The notes: generated from the sequence alone by a model not told the origin. A DNA stretch of 64,000 bases from Liriodendron chinense (GCA_003013855.2 PVNU02000875.1:186001-250000); one strand, 5' to 3'. Shown: positions 45,493 through 57,224, counted from the first letter of the stretch. Numbers and translations: made by a program.

Positions 45493-46007
45493 TAGGGCTG
45501 TAAATGGGTCAGTAGACCCGATGGGGTACCCGGACCCAACCCATTTAGACCCGACCCAGACCCGACCCATTTGTTAAATGGAACGGGTCTGGGTCCAAGA
45601 ATAGACCCATTTGTTAAACGGGTTTGGGTCTGGTTTCCTTTATATTAGGCCCGACCTGACCCGACCCAAACCCATTTAGTAAGTGGGCGGGTTTGGTCTA
45701 TGTTACAAGGGACCCGTCCAGCCCAGACCCGTCCAGACCTGGTTTTAAGCCTTGTAAAATGCTTGCATACTTGATCCAGACCTGGACCCATTAGACCTGG
45801 CCCATTTATAGATGGGTCTGGGTGGATCTCCCTCTACCAGACCCGGACCCATTTATAAATGGGTCTGATGGGCTGACTCGGACTCGACCCGGACCCGCCC
45901 ATTTAGTAAAAGGGTCTGGGTCTAAAATTTAGACCCAGACCCGTTTAGTAAATGGGCAGGTCTGGTTTTGGCTAAACCCGCCCCGAACCCGACCATTTAC
46001 AGCCCTA
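45493..46007. mobile_element. hAT-type MITE, 515 bp, intact ends
   Basis: Perfect 15-bp inverted ends TAGGGCTGTAAATGG / CCATTTACAGCCCTA, flanked by the perfect 8-bp duplication ATCTTAAT (45,485-45,492 and 46,008-46,015). The interior is repeated AGACCCGACCC / GGGTCTGGGTC words in both orientations. No coding capacity. Confidence 0.95.
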
Positions 46008-46015
46008 ATCTTAAT

Positions 46016-47600
46016 CATCCGTTCTTCATGCTATTGAGCTATTAAGGGATGGTTAGGATCATCACATCGACGTGACTTATTAACCATGTCTGTACCCCAA
46101 TGATAGGAATGAGTGGACGGCCCCCACAAAAATGGCACCCTGGGACAATGGTGGAATGCATTCTGCCCAACATTGTCCTCTTAGGAGGAGAAGATTTAGA
46201 AGAGAAAGAACGAAAAGCCCCAGTGCAACAACCGCACATGCATTTTGCCGTGTTAAGTCCACATGTCTCTCATTTTTCCGCCGAATACAATGATCATTGG
46301 GACGGCTTGTCTGGTCAACAACACTTTGGCATATGGTGAATGGTCTAGGGCTTGTTTGAATAGTGAAAAAAGAAGAAGAAGAAATTAAATATATTTGCCT
46401 ACCATGTGACGTTCATCATGAATCATTTTAAAATGCAACAATTGTCCAAACGTTATAGTTAAATCGTCATAAAAAAATATATGGGATTACTTCCGTAAGA
46501 ACTTTAAATAAAATCCTCAAAATGAAGTTAAGGAAATGCATGCTTTTGTAAAATTATTATTAGATGATGAATAAAATATTCATTTTTCTTCTAATTTCTT
46601 TTCACTATATCCAAATAGGTGCTAAGATATTCTAGCTTACAAGTTGTTGTTCTCAATTTTTTGATCATTCGTGTAATGTGTGTGTGGGTTAAAATCGACT
46701 GTATGGCTCTCCATTCAAACCGAACAACGATGACCCAAAGCATCAAGATAGGCAAATATGCTGTAATTGGCCATATGTGACTAAGATCTATACAGATTGG
46801 TCGCTTATTCAACCACTTGCACAATTGCTTTATCAATACTCAGGCAATATTTGGAGGGTGGGGTTTGTCTTCCAATGATAATTACACCTCTGTCTTCCGT
46901 ACGAAAAGACTTTTTAATACAGAATTAAATAAAACAGAAAAGGAATACTTACAGTCGGTCGTGTGGAACATGCCATAGATCTCCTTTCCGAACGAAATAC
47001 TTCATTAAAATAATTCTAACGTATGTGTGTAGACTTCGACTACAACTAAAGCTATCAGCTATTGGATTACTATTACTGATTTACTACTAGGGACAGTAAA
47101 TTCACAACTCATGCTACGTAATGCAAAGAGTAGATTACATTAATGAAAATGAAATTAACGATGCTAATTACACTAAGGAATGTAAATAGTAAAATGCTAA
47201 GGAGCATGGTAATTGAAAGATAAATTTAGATTTAATTTTATTTGGTTAGTGTTAGACCCTTTGTTCTGTTAAAATCCTCTGTTATATATAGCCTCCATAC
47301 AACATCTGCACGTCTCAGAGCAATTGTGAAAGTTTATAGAACTACAACGATGCCTAAGGGTCTATTTGGTTTGGAGTACTAGGAGGTATTAGGTAGTATT
47401 GAATTGATGGAATCATGGTTTAATCCTCAGGCCTTATTAGCATCTCTTTGGGATGTTGGCTTTGTAGGCTTTGGAAAATCGATTACAACGAGGAAATGGA
47501 TACGAGGAATCCCTCCTGGATTCAAGCATTATAGCATTGCTTCCTGTCCTGCTCTATTTGAAAAAAAAAAGAAATTGAAAAGGTTGTGTTAATGTCAACA
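46016..47600. other. Intergenic DNA, no gene recognised
   Basis: AT-rich. A TATATATAGCC box near 47,285 and CACAACATC-type downstream sequence could be promoter or LTR debris, but I see no gene. Confidence 0.35.
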
Positions 47601-47605
47601 AGTTT

Positions 47606-48020
47606 TGTGTGTCTCACTATGATGTATGCGCTATATCCACATCATCCATCCATTTTCCGAGATCATGTTGAGGCATGCACTAAAAAATCAGGCAAATCCA
47701 AAGCTGAGATGGACCCCACTATAAAAAGCAATGGGGATTGAACACCTACTATAGAAAACTTTGTGGGGGCATTGGAAGTTTTGGTTCAAGCTATTATTTG
47801 TGTTTTCCCTTCATCCATGTCTCTGTGACATAGGTTGGATGGCAAATAAACACCATGGTGGACCCTAGGAAGATTTCAACGGTGGACATCATTGTTTTCA
47901 CTGCTTTCTATGATGTAGTCCATGTAAGTTCCAAATCTGCCTTATTTTAATTTGGGCCCATGCCATAAAATGATGTTACAAAACATAGGAATGGTGCGGA
48001 CATAACACATACATGTTATT
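47606..48020. repeat. Foldback repeat copy
   Basis: CACTATGATGTATGCGCTAT, GAGATCATGTTGAGGCATG, TTGTGTTTTCCCTTCATCC, AAATAAACACCATGGTGGAC and GGGCCCATGCCATAAAATGA. Confidence 0.75.
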
Positions 48021-48950
48021 CTCAATTATTCCAAACATTGTTTGTGCTGGTTGGTATGTCCATCTAATGGTGTGTGGAGTACTTATTTTTGTGTAATAGG
48101 AGAGAATCCTCTGCCACTAACAATAATTGCATTTCTCTAATCCCATCACTTAATTCCTTCTATTACTGTGCACCAAACCGTCGGGTGGGTGACTTTGGGT
48201 GTCTTGAGGAGCGTTGTGCAACTTGCGATACAAGCGAGTGCAGATGTTTTTTTTTTTTTTTTTGAGACGAGGTTATCTTACTGGTGAGAGTAATTTTTCG
48301 ATGATGCTCCATCAATAGTTGGGCTACTAATTGGGATGGTGTGGATTGTCATATCGTATATCCCATATGTACGGTTGAAGACTCGCCACCAATTTTCACC
48401 ATGGAATCAAGCCTAGCCCATAGGCCGTAACTGGGCTGGTCAAAAAATTCGGTCTCTGCTCACTCATAAAATTTTCATTCTGGCCGGAGAGTCTGCCCTT
48501 GATAACACCGGTGACATGTGAGGTCCGTTGCTTAGTGAACCAGACCGTTGATCTGATCATCACAATTGTGGATAGAGGTTGAACTGTTTTGGAAGATGCA
48601 TACCGTTCAGTCAATAGCCTACAAATTAGAGACATTTGTCCATTTCCACAGTAGACTAGCTCAAGACTGAAGAGTTGGAATATTCGGACCTTGGAAGTTT
48701 TCTATCCATTGTACATTCACGCCAACATTCGGGCTGGATTTTTAATGGACCGTCCATCCACAGTGGAGAGAAGCAGAGCTATGGTCATCATCCCTGAACT
48801 AGGGCCCACTCGTAAAAATTGAAAGTCCGTGTAAGTATTTCGGGCATCGTGCTTGTATGATATACAACTCCACCAGAACTGATCATACGACTAGATCCGG
48901 TCTGTGACCAAAACGAGGGACGTGGATTTCCTGTAGCCCATGTAACCTGA
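48021..48950. other. Intergenic DNA, no gene recognised
   Basis: T run at 48,246-48,263. Nothing else recognised. Confidence 0.35.
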
Positions 48951-48954
48951 AGTT

Positions 48955-50000
48955 CTGTGGGGCCCACTGAGACGTCCGTGTGTCATCCATTCTATCTATC
49001 AGTTTCATTGGCTCATGTTAGGGCACAAGCCTAAAATTAAGGCAAATCCAAGAACCTTGTTGGCCACACTGCAGGAAACAGTGGGTTTTAAACACTCACT
49101 GTTGAAAACTTCTTACGGCCCACCCTGATGTTTTTATGCCATCTAACTCGTTCATAAGGTGATTCCCACGGAGATGTAGGGAAGAAACAGATATCAGCTT
49201 GATGCAACACCTTTCAACGGTGGGGTGTTGAATTCCCACGGTCTTATGTTGCGGCCCACTTGAGTTTTGAACGGATGGATGTTTTAATCAAATCCTAGCA
49301 TGAATCGGCACAAGCGATGGATTAGAGAGTAGATATAACACAAACATCACGGTGGTCCTACCCTACGCATTTCCCATCCAGTCACGTCCACACAAGACGA
49401 CCTTACCAAAGACTCCTTTGAATGAAGTCAGTCCACTGATATGGACAAAATTAATGAATTATCCATCCTCGATTGGATCTTAAAAGTCCTCGTATTAAAA
49501 CAGCGCCATGGCAGGGAGGTCTGGCACCGTCCAGGGGTTGGAAATTAGGCAGGGCCACCATTGTGTTTGTGAGAAATCCACCCGGTCCATACATTTGCCG
49601 TGTCATTTTAGGATATGACCCCAAAATTAATGAGGCAAATCCAAAGCTCAAGTAGGCCACACAGCAGAAAGGAGTGGATATTGTATGCCAATCGTTGAAA
49701 CATTCGTGGGGCCAAGAAGCTTTGTATCATGATAATATTTGTCTTCTTTTGGTTCATCCCACTGTGAATGACCTTATGAACGGTTTGGATAGCATATAAA
49801 CATCACGGTGGAGCTCAGAAAGGTTTCAACAGCAACCATTCCCTATCCCTTGTTTCCAGTTGTGTGACCCACTTGAGTTTTTGGATCCGCCTGAATTTTG
49901 GTCTCATGTTATAACATGAGCTGCCAAAACAGATGGACAGAGTAGATTTCTCACAAACAATAGAATAGGCCCGACCTGTGGTGGGGTCAGAGATTCTCAA
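48955..50000. repeat. Two foldback repeat copies
   Basis: First copy 48,955-49,370 (GGGGCCCACTGAGACGTCCG to ACAAACATCACGGTGGTCC). Second 49,545-49,985 (AGGGCCACCATTGTGTTTGT to TTTCTCACAAACAATAGAAT). Both carry the ATGTCATTTTAGG/GGCACAAGCC arm words. Confidence 0.7.
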
Positions 50001-50079
50001 GTCATTCAAACGTCGCCTGCGTCAGGGGTGGGGAGGGGAGATTAGGTGACTCCCCCCCCTAACCCAAGACAATGCCGTA

Positions 50080-50787
50080 GACACGTAGTGTTTATTCACC
50101 ATCCAATCTGTTGATAAGGTCACATAAGCCTGGATGAAGGGGAAAAAAAAATAAAATCAGCTTGGTCCAAAAGTTTTGTGGCCCATTAATATTGGTCAAT
50201 CAACACTGTTTTTTATGGTATGGTCCACCTAATAATTAGATCTGCTTCAATGGGATAATGCCCTAAAATGATCTGGAAAAAAACAAATGGACGACGTGGA
50301 TACATAATACATACATCAAGGTGTAAGGCAGCCCCTGCTGGTGGGTCCCACCTTGATATATGTATTGTATATCCATGCCATTCATACATCTGGTTTTGCA
50401 GGCCATTTTATGGCATGGTCCCAAAAATGAAGCAGATCCAATATGAGGTGGACCAAAACACTGGAAGTAGTGATTAACCATTAAAAACTTTTTGTGGCCA
50501 CAAGTTTTTTTATCAAGCTGATATTTATTTTCCCTTCACGTAGGTTTGTGTGACCTTATCAAAAGGTTACATTGTAAATAAACAATATTACAATGGGCCC
50601 AGGGGAGATTTTAATGGTGAGCATTCAATCACCACTATTTCCTACAGTGTGTCCCTCCCATGATATGGATTTACTTATTATTTTTTTTTTAAATCATGCT
50701 CTAAAATCTGCTAGAAAAATGGATGAACGGCATGGATATGCAATACATAGGTCAAGGTAGGCCCCACTGTGAGGGCTACGAAGTGTT
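50080..50787. repeat. Foldback right arm followed by a full copy
   Basis: 50,080-50,325 is a right half ending ACATACATCAAGGTG. 50,340-50,767 is a full copy, GGTGGGTCCCACCTTGATAT to ATAGGTCAAGGTAGGCCCC. The hAT element at 50,788 inserted just beyond its end. Confidence 0.75.
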
Positions 50788-51297
50788 TAGAGGTGTACAT
50801 GAGCCGAGCCGAGCCGAGCCGAGCTTTAACCAGTTCAGCTTGGCTTGGTCAGCGGGCAACCTGGGCTTGAGCTTGGCTCGGCTTGATCCTTGAGCTCAGG
50901 TGGTGGGCTTAGCTTGGTTTAGACGAGCTTTCGAGCCGAATTTGAGCTTGTTTGAGCCTGTCAAGCTTCAACCTTTCGAGCCTGAATTCGAGCCGAACAG
51001 TCAGGCATTGGGCAAAGCCGCATAGATGAGGGAGTGCTGGAGAGGGAGGAGGTGAGGCTGGGCGATGGGGTAGAGAAATCAGATATGAGAGAGAGTCAGA
51101 GAGGGAGGAGGTGAGGCCAACAACTAGAGGGAGTCGCTGGTCAGGCCGGGGCCGCCGGATGAGGTCGATTTGGCCGGTCGGAGGGGAGGGTGTTTTGTTT
51201 TTAAGATTTTTAAGGATGGGGCGGGCGAGTACGAAAAGGGCACTAGAAGAAAAGAAATAGGGCGGGCGTGAAAAAAAATCTTTATTATTATTATTAT

Positions 51298-51390
<93 letters not shown>

Positions 51391-51590
51391 TAAAAAATAT
51401 ACCTAGCCTTTTACGAGCCGAGCCGAATCGAGTTCAGGTCAAGCTCAGGCTTGGCTTGAATTTCCAACGAGCCCATATATTCAACTTGGCTTGGCTTGAT
51501 ACGTCCTCCGAATCGAGCCGAACCGAGCTTTTTCGAGCCGAGCCGAGCCAAACGAGCTTTTCGATCTAGCTCGGTTCGTGTACAGCTCCA
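50788..51590. mobile_element. hAT-type element, 803 bp, non-autonomous
   Basis: Inverted ends TAGAGGTGTACATGAGCCGA and TCGGTTCGTGTACAGCTCCA. Flanked by the perfect 8-bp duplication GAAGTGTT (50,780-50,787 and 51,591-51,598). GAGCCGAGCC/GGCTTGGCTC repeats fill both subterminal regions. Contains the (AT)n tract at 51,303-51,388. No transposase. Confidence 0.92.
51303..51388. repeat. (AT)n microsatellite
   Basis: About 43 AT units inside the hAT element. Confidence 0.95.
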
Positions 51591-51639
51591 GAAGTGTTGG
51601 GTGAGGTCAGGGTGGCACCTAATGCACTCCCATGATGAG

Positions 51640-52270
51640 ATGTGTCCTGAGTCAGAAGTTAGGGGTCCACCATGCTGTTTGTAAGAAATCCACGCAATTC
51701 ATAGGTTTTGCCAAATAATTTTAGGGCACAAACCAAAAAATGAGTCGTCTGATGGGGAGTTCAAATTGTATATTTTGGATGTGCATATTTTCAATATTTA
51801 ACCCTGTCATTCTATGCTAGCTTCAATTATCTCTTGATACCCGCTGTTTTGATGTGTGCCACTCTGATTAGTAATCTTGATTGAAAGTTAATTTGACTAT
51901 ACGGCTACATGGAAAATCCATCAATGTGTGATTCTTCTTTATTGTGACACTTGGATTTTTGCTTCAAGGGCATCATACTCGGCGGTGGAAATCGAGGTGT
52001 TACACAAAAAGAACTCATTTCTCCACCTTTGTACAAATAGCCTGAGTATATTGAGCGCATCGATCAGGTTGAAAGGACTTTGGATCTCGGTCCAATCTTC
52101 AGTCTATACATCTCAGCGCGGGAGCACCAAAAACTCAAAAAAGAACCTTGAGTCATGTAGACTCTAGCACACTCACGCAATCATACACGCAGACGTACAT
52201 CCCATCTGGGCCCCTAATCATACAAGAAGCCCTAGCTGGCTAAATTGAGGGCAACAAGATGTACTTAAAA
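51640..52270. other. Foldback remnant and unassigned DNA
   Basis: 51,655-51,745 is a foldback arm (GGGGTCCACCATGCTGTTTG). The rest, including the open frame at 51,928-52,167, has no motif I recognise. Confidence 0.35.
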
Positions 52271-52279
52271 GACCAAAAC

Positions 52280-53470
52280 CAACAGAATGATCTAAAACTT
52301 TTGTGCCCCATCAATGTATGAATGGTGAACATTCTGACTCTACTTTTTTATGTGGTGTGGCCTATTTGAATTTGTGGCCTCATTTTTTTTTTTTTTTTTT
52401 GGTATAGCTTATTTGAGTTTTTGATGACCCACCTAATTTTTAGTTTCATGTTCTACCATGAGCTGAGAAGGGATGTATAAGGTGAATTTGTTACAAACAT
52501 TATGATGGGTCTCACCTAGCTTCCTACTGAGGTTGGAGAATCAATGTGAAATTTACTCAGAATCTTGATATGGTTTGGCAGTATATGCCATTTTCCACAT
52601 GCATGAATTGGGAGCTGCCCCTGTCGGCATCGAATTTATTAATAATCTGGGAAGGTGGGCTCTTGCCTAGAAGACTCGGTCATGAAAGGGGGCAAGATAC
52701 AATCTCTGTCCATTGTCTAGGAGTGAAGTCCGTCACGCCTGGGTTCCACGAAGTTGCGAGGGAGCGCCATTTCTTTGACCCGCCACATAATTGAGGGAGA
52801 GGGCCTCTCCAACTCTCTAAAAGCTGTCTGGTCTAGTAGTACTTGCTGAATCTTTGTCTCCTGTGGCAATAAAGTGGCACCGCGTCATGGGTGTTAACCC
52901 ATCCTCAAGGGACCTGCTCCCTTATTTTCCACGCTGTTTTGTACACGCCTTAGATATGCAACAATGACTTACCTTGCGTCTGGATTCTTAATAATACAAT
53001 CTTAAGGGCATATTTCAAATGGTGATCTATTACCAAAATGTTCAAATATCCAGTGACATAGTGACGAAAATGCCAATTTTACTTTAGAAAGGAATGAGCT
53101 GGATGGAACGTGCAGGGGGCCTTACTTCATGATCTGGGACATTCATCTTGTAGGGGCTCTTTGGTGATGGGAGGTTGCTTAAAAGATCTGATCTATAGGA
53201 TGATCACCCGATTGGACCTAACTTTCCATTCTGTTAAATGTAGACCATTGGATGTAACTTGTAAGCCACGAATTGGATGGATGGGAACATCTGATAGGGG
53301 ACGCATTGGTGCAAGAACCATCCATGATGAGGCCCACCGGATGAAGGAATTACGTGGTACCCAAGTAGTGGATTTCTATGAAGTCCTCCGGCTACTATGA
53401 AGCCAATCTTGACCGTCCATATGATAGGTCCACAAAAGGTGGAACAAGCCCCAAATACCTGAATGAGATT
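52280..53470 (+). repeat. Dispersed ~1 kb repeat, diverged copy
   Basis: Shares CATATTTCAAATGGTGATCT, GATCTATAGGATGATCACCC, CCATTGGATGTAACTTGTAA, CAATCTTGACCGTCC and ATGATAGGTCCACAAAAGG with the 44,090 copy. It is a second empty site for the non-autonomous LTR element. Confidence 0.7.
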
Positions 53471-53514
53471 ATGACAAATGATAAAAGAAAAATGTGGTTT
53501 TTTTTTTTTAAACA

Positions 53515-53745
53515 AATATCTATATGAAATGAGTCAAGTTGAGGTCGAGCCAAGTCAAGCTGAGTCGAGCTTGAATCAAGTCGAGTCGAGTCGAGTGACC
53601 CAATGGTCGAACTTGACTGGATTTCTGACTTAATCCCCTCAATGAAGCTTGGCTTGACTTGTTCTACTAAGTCGAGGCGAGTTTTTTTTTGAGTTGAGTC
53701 GATTGAGTTTCTCGAGCTAACTCGGCTCCTGACTACCCCTATGGA
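53515..53745. repeat. TCGAGTCGAG-rich repeat
   Basis: Irregular GAGTCGAGC/GAGTTGAGTC words ending CTCGGCTCCTGACTACCCCT. Same composition as 33,265-33,485. Confidence 0.45.
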
Positions 53746-53854
53746 GACTTACCTCAGGCCTGGCCTTCAACAGCCCTAAATTGGTCACAAACAGTCAATT
53801 GTGGGCCGTGGGGGCGTGGATCTGCTAGGCCGACCATCAGGGATGGTTTCAAAG

Positions 53855-54275
53855 ATCTATGGGCCCCACCATGATGTATGTCTTTCATCCACGCCGTCCA
53901 TTCATTTTTCCATCTTATTTAACGGCACAAGCCCAAAAATTAGACAGATCTAAATCTCAGGTGCACCACACCACAGGAAAACAGTGGGGATTTAATGTCC
54001 ACCATTAAAGTCTTCATAGGGCCCACTGTAATGTTTATTTGCCATTCATCTTGTTGGTAAGGTCAGATAAACCTAGATGAAGGGTAAAAACAAATATCGT
54101 CTTGATACCAAACTTCTGTCGCCACCAAAAAAGTTTTCAACATAAGCGTCAATCTTCACTGTTTTCCTATGGTGTGGTCTATCTCATTTTTAGATTCGTG
54201 CCATAAAATCAGATGAAAAAAATGGATGGACAGCGTGGATAAAACACAAACATCATGGTTGGGCCCACAGAGCTT
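53855..54275. repeat. Foldback repeat copy, near the WAK promoter
   Basis: GGGCCCCACCATGATGTATG at the left and ACAAACATCATGGTTGGGCC at the right. Centre GTTTATTTGCCATTCATCTT. Ends ~130 bp upstream of the WAK start codon. Confidence 0.85.
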
Positions 54276-54379
54276 TGAAACCATCCTTTATGCTGGTCCC
54301 GCCGGGACTAGCTGCGCCCCAAGCGTGGACTAAATTGGGTTATCTATAGGACCAACTCCCATCTTCTCACCACGGGCAT

Positions 54380-54405
54380 TTTGAGAGAGAGAGAGAGGGA
54401 GGGAG
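54380..54405 (+). other. GA-rich 5' leader of the WAK-like gene
   Basis: GAGAGAGAGAGAGGGAGGGAG directly before the ATG. GA-rich leaders are common in plant transcripts. No clear TATA box was located. Confidence 0.45.
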
Positions 54406-55288
54406 ATGGCTTTGAGTCTGCTGCTTCAGCTTTTCTGGCTGGCAACAATAGTAGAAGCATTAGCATCACAACCTCTAGTAACAACCAAGCCCGGCTGCCC
54501 TGACAAATGCGGGAAGGTTAGCATTCCCTACCCGTTTGGCATCGGCGATAGCTGCAACATTGGCACAGGAGGCTTCAAGATCACCTGCAACAACTACTCT
54601 TTTGACCCTCCGAAAGCATTTTGGGGTGAGGTTGAGATTCTCGATATACAATTGGTGCCGAGCCTATTGAGAATGTCAAACAAAATAAGTTACCTCTGCT
54701 ACAACGAGACAGGAGGATTGGAGTCCAGGAGCGAGCGTTGGGTCGGGTTGGCCACTAGGAACTCGTTCACGTACTCCGAAACCCATAACAAATTCACAGC
54801 CATCGGTTGTGATACCTACGCCTACATCATTGGCTCATGGGGTCGCAATTTCAAAAGTGGTTGTATGTCATTATGCAGCAACACTGACAGCGTGATCAAC
54901 GGCTCTTGCTCCGGGATAGGATGTTGCCAAACCTCTATCCCACAGGCTTTCAAGAAATACCAGGTGGATATTGGTAGCTACTCTAAACATAAAAATGTCT
55001 CGAGTTTCAACCGATGCAGCTTCGCCTTTCTGGTGGATCAAGATGCGTTCATCTTCGAAGCATCGGATCTGAAAGGTACCACCTTATTGGATAGATTCAA
55101 AACCGTTCCGGTGGTGGTCAATTGGGCCATCGGAGAAGAATCGTGCCAGATCGCACGGAAGAACTTGACCACCTTTGCTTGCGTGAGTGAGAATAGCTAC
55201 TGCGACAACTCGGCTAATAGTGAGGGTTACCGGTGCTATTGCTCTAAAGGTTACGAAGGAAATCCCTATCTCAGTGGAGGGTGCCAAG
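54406..55288 (+). CDS. WAK-like receptor kinase, exon 1 (pectin-binding ectodomain)
   Basis: Encodes the start of a secreted or plasma-membrane WAK-type protein. MALSLLLQLFWLATIVEALA is a signal peptide. Then comes the galacturonan-binding WAK domain: CPDKCGKVSIPYPFGIG at residues 31-47 with its conserved Cys pair and IPYPFG, then GCCQTSIPQAF and RCSFAFLVDQDAFIF. A Cys-rich EGF-like stretch follows (CDNSANSEGYRCYCSKGYEG, ending GGCQ). The coding part ends at 55,288 in phase 1 before GTATGA. The open frame runs further only into the intron. The frame is intact over 294 codons. Its kinase exon is not in the window and would lie beyond 64,000. Confidence 0.92.
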
Positions 55289-55532
55289 GTATGATATATA
55301 ATTCCTTCTCAGTTTATCATTATCCCATACAAAGTCCCATCATCGATCTTAACAGTAGCTTGGGTTCAATCCAATCTTCCAAGTAAGGATCGTCGATCAT
55401 GTGGTTCCCATCCTTTTACCACAGTGGCTTTTTTAAACCACAATGGGTACTAGCAGAACCCATGATCTCGTGTTGAAACTCTTATGAGTCTACCAGTGAG
55501 GCATGAGTAAGGACCCACCCTTGATGGCCCCA

Positions 55533-55745
55533 CTTGTGGAAGAAAAGGCATTCAATTTCAAAGCATCAGATCTGAACGGTATCAATTTTTGGAATAGAAG
55601 CGAATGGTTCAATGGTACACGACTGGACCATCAGAGATCAGATGTACCAGACGGCTCAAATCGACCTCTTAGGAATAGCTATTACTGTGTGAAGATTAGG
55701 GGCGAATCCTTATCTCCCTGCAGGAGGGTACAAGGCAAGATATGT
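55533..55745 (+). pseudogene. Decayed partial duplicate of WAK exon 1 within intron 1
   Basis: VEEKAFNFKASDLNGINFW aligns with VDQDAFIFEASDLKGTTLL of exon 1 (from ~55,036). Downstream, GAATAGCTATTACTG and GAATCCTTATCTCCCTGCAG then GAGGGTACAAGG match the exon 1 bases up to the splice donor, with frame changes. It is a copy of the last ~250 bp of exon 1, not an exon of the gene. Confidence 0.75.
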
Positions 55746-55819
55746 CCTTTCTGGGGCACGTTCCCGGGCGCGGATATGGCGGATCCCCGGATCCACCGAG
55801 GTAGGTGGATCCCTGTCCG

Positions 55820-56525
55820 TGGAGTCCACTGTATGATGTGTTTGTCTTACATCCATGCCGTCCATCTATTTTTAAAACTCATTTCAGAGCATGATCCATA
55901 AAATGGAGTAGATTCAAATATCAGTGGACCATAATACCATAAACAGTGTTCCTCAACTATTAAAGACTTCTCATGGGCCACAAAAGTTTTGGATCAAGCT
56001 GATATTTGTGTGGCCTCTTCATCCCGGTCTTTGTGACCTTTTCAACAGGTTGGATGGAAAATCGACAAACCGTGCATTCTTTCCAATCCCCTCTTTGAGC
56101 GGACGCGAATTTTCTGCAAAAGCCATGGTGATGTTTGTGAGAAATCCACCCCTATCCATCCTATTTTGTGAGATAGTTTTAAGACATGAGACCAAAATTG
56201 AGCCGGATCTAAGACTCAAGGATTGAACATTCATGGTTGAAATATTCGTGGGGCCACAAAAGATTTGAATAGGCTAATATTTGTGCTTTTAGTTCAACCC
56301 GTTAGTAATGACATTATGAACAGTATGGATGCCATATAAACATTATTGTGGACCCAAGGAGGTTTCGAGGGAATTTCCCTACCCACCTTTTCCTTCGGTG
56401 CAGGCCACTTGAGTCTTGAATTTAACTCTTTTTTTTTTTTTTTCTGCATGTCCTAAAATGAACTCAAAAAATAAATGGACAAGGTGAATTTTTCACAAAC
56501 ATCACGGTGGGCCCTACCTTGGCTC
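55820..56525. repeat. Foldback repeat pieces in WAK intron 1
   Basis: 55,828-56,060 carries GTGTTTGTCTTACATCCATG, CAGTGGACCATAATACC and GTGTGGCCTCTTCATCC. 56,100-56,520 runs from GATGTTTGTGAGAAATCC to CACAAACATCACGGTGGGCC. Both are degraded. Confidence 0.65.
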
Positions 56526-56911
56526 CCAGTGCAGAAACTTCTTACCAAAGGCTTTCATAGGAAATCTGTGTTGTCGAGTGTCAAAGTTTACTTTTACATA
56601 AAAACTAGACGATCCAAACAGTGGACCCTAAAGGCCCGTTTCGATACCGCCGAATAAGTCACTCTTTCTACTTATAGCAGTAGATAAGTAACTTATTTGA
56701 GAGAAGTAAGTTTGGTTCATGATCAATTATAAGTAGTTTTATTATTATTATTTTTTTATTTAAAGTTACTTAATCACTTCAGTTTAATAAGTAGAAATCA
56801 AGATGACATACTTAAGATTCAAAGTCAATTTGATCTAGGTATCCTGATTATCCTACTAGTGTGCTGTAAATTGCTGACTTGCTCTTGTTGCTTGTGACGG
56901 CTGGTTTGTAG

Positions 56912-57079
56912 ATATTGACTAGTGCAAGAAGAATGACAAAAAGGAACTTTGTGAACATAATTGCATAAATACGCAAGGAAGTTATAATTGTTCCTGTCGA
57001 AAGGGCTACCGACTCCACATGGATAACAAATACTGCATTAAAGGCACAAAAGAATTCCCAATACTAGCGCTTGTTCTAG
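56912..57079 (+). pseudogene. WAK-like receptor kinase, exon 2 (EGF-Ca), with in-frame TAG
   Basis: The acceptor GGTTTGTAG at 56,903-56,911 joins in phase to exon 1: the split codon makes Asp and the frame continues D-I-D, then TAG (56,920-56,922), then C. The family motif is DIDEC, so Glu has become amber. The rest is intact: C-x8-C-x3-C, then CINTQGSYNCSCRKGYRL and NKYC give the six Cys of an EGF-Ca module. The end KGTKEFPILALVLG stops in phase 1 at 57,079 before GTAATT. That phase matches the acceptor of the kinase exon at 4,012. The stop would truncate the protein before membrane anchor and kinase. Confidence 0.85.
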
Positions 57080-57224
57080 GTAATTCCTCAAGGCCACTTA
57101 GGGCCTGTTTGTTTTCGTTTCTCTGACAGTAAATGCATATAAGAAGGTAATTATTACTATTTTTTATGATAAAAACTGATAATTCTTTCATGTAAAAAGG
57201 TACGAAAATGACCCATGTACATTC

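Noticed and set aside
46042..46339. Overlapping 60-79 residue frames on both strands
   Set aside because: No splice context, motif or codon pattern that supports a gene.
55289..55386. Continuation of the WAK exon 1 frame to 326 residues
   Set aside because: The donor at 55,289 joins in phase to the EGF exon as in the family; the extra 31 residues are intron read-through.
57006..57191. Minus-strand 61-residue frame
   Set aside because: Antisense shadow of WAK exon 2.
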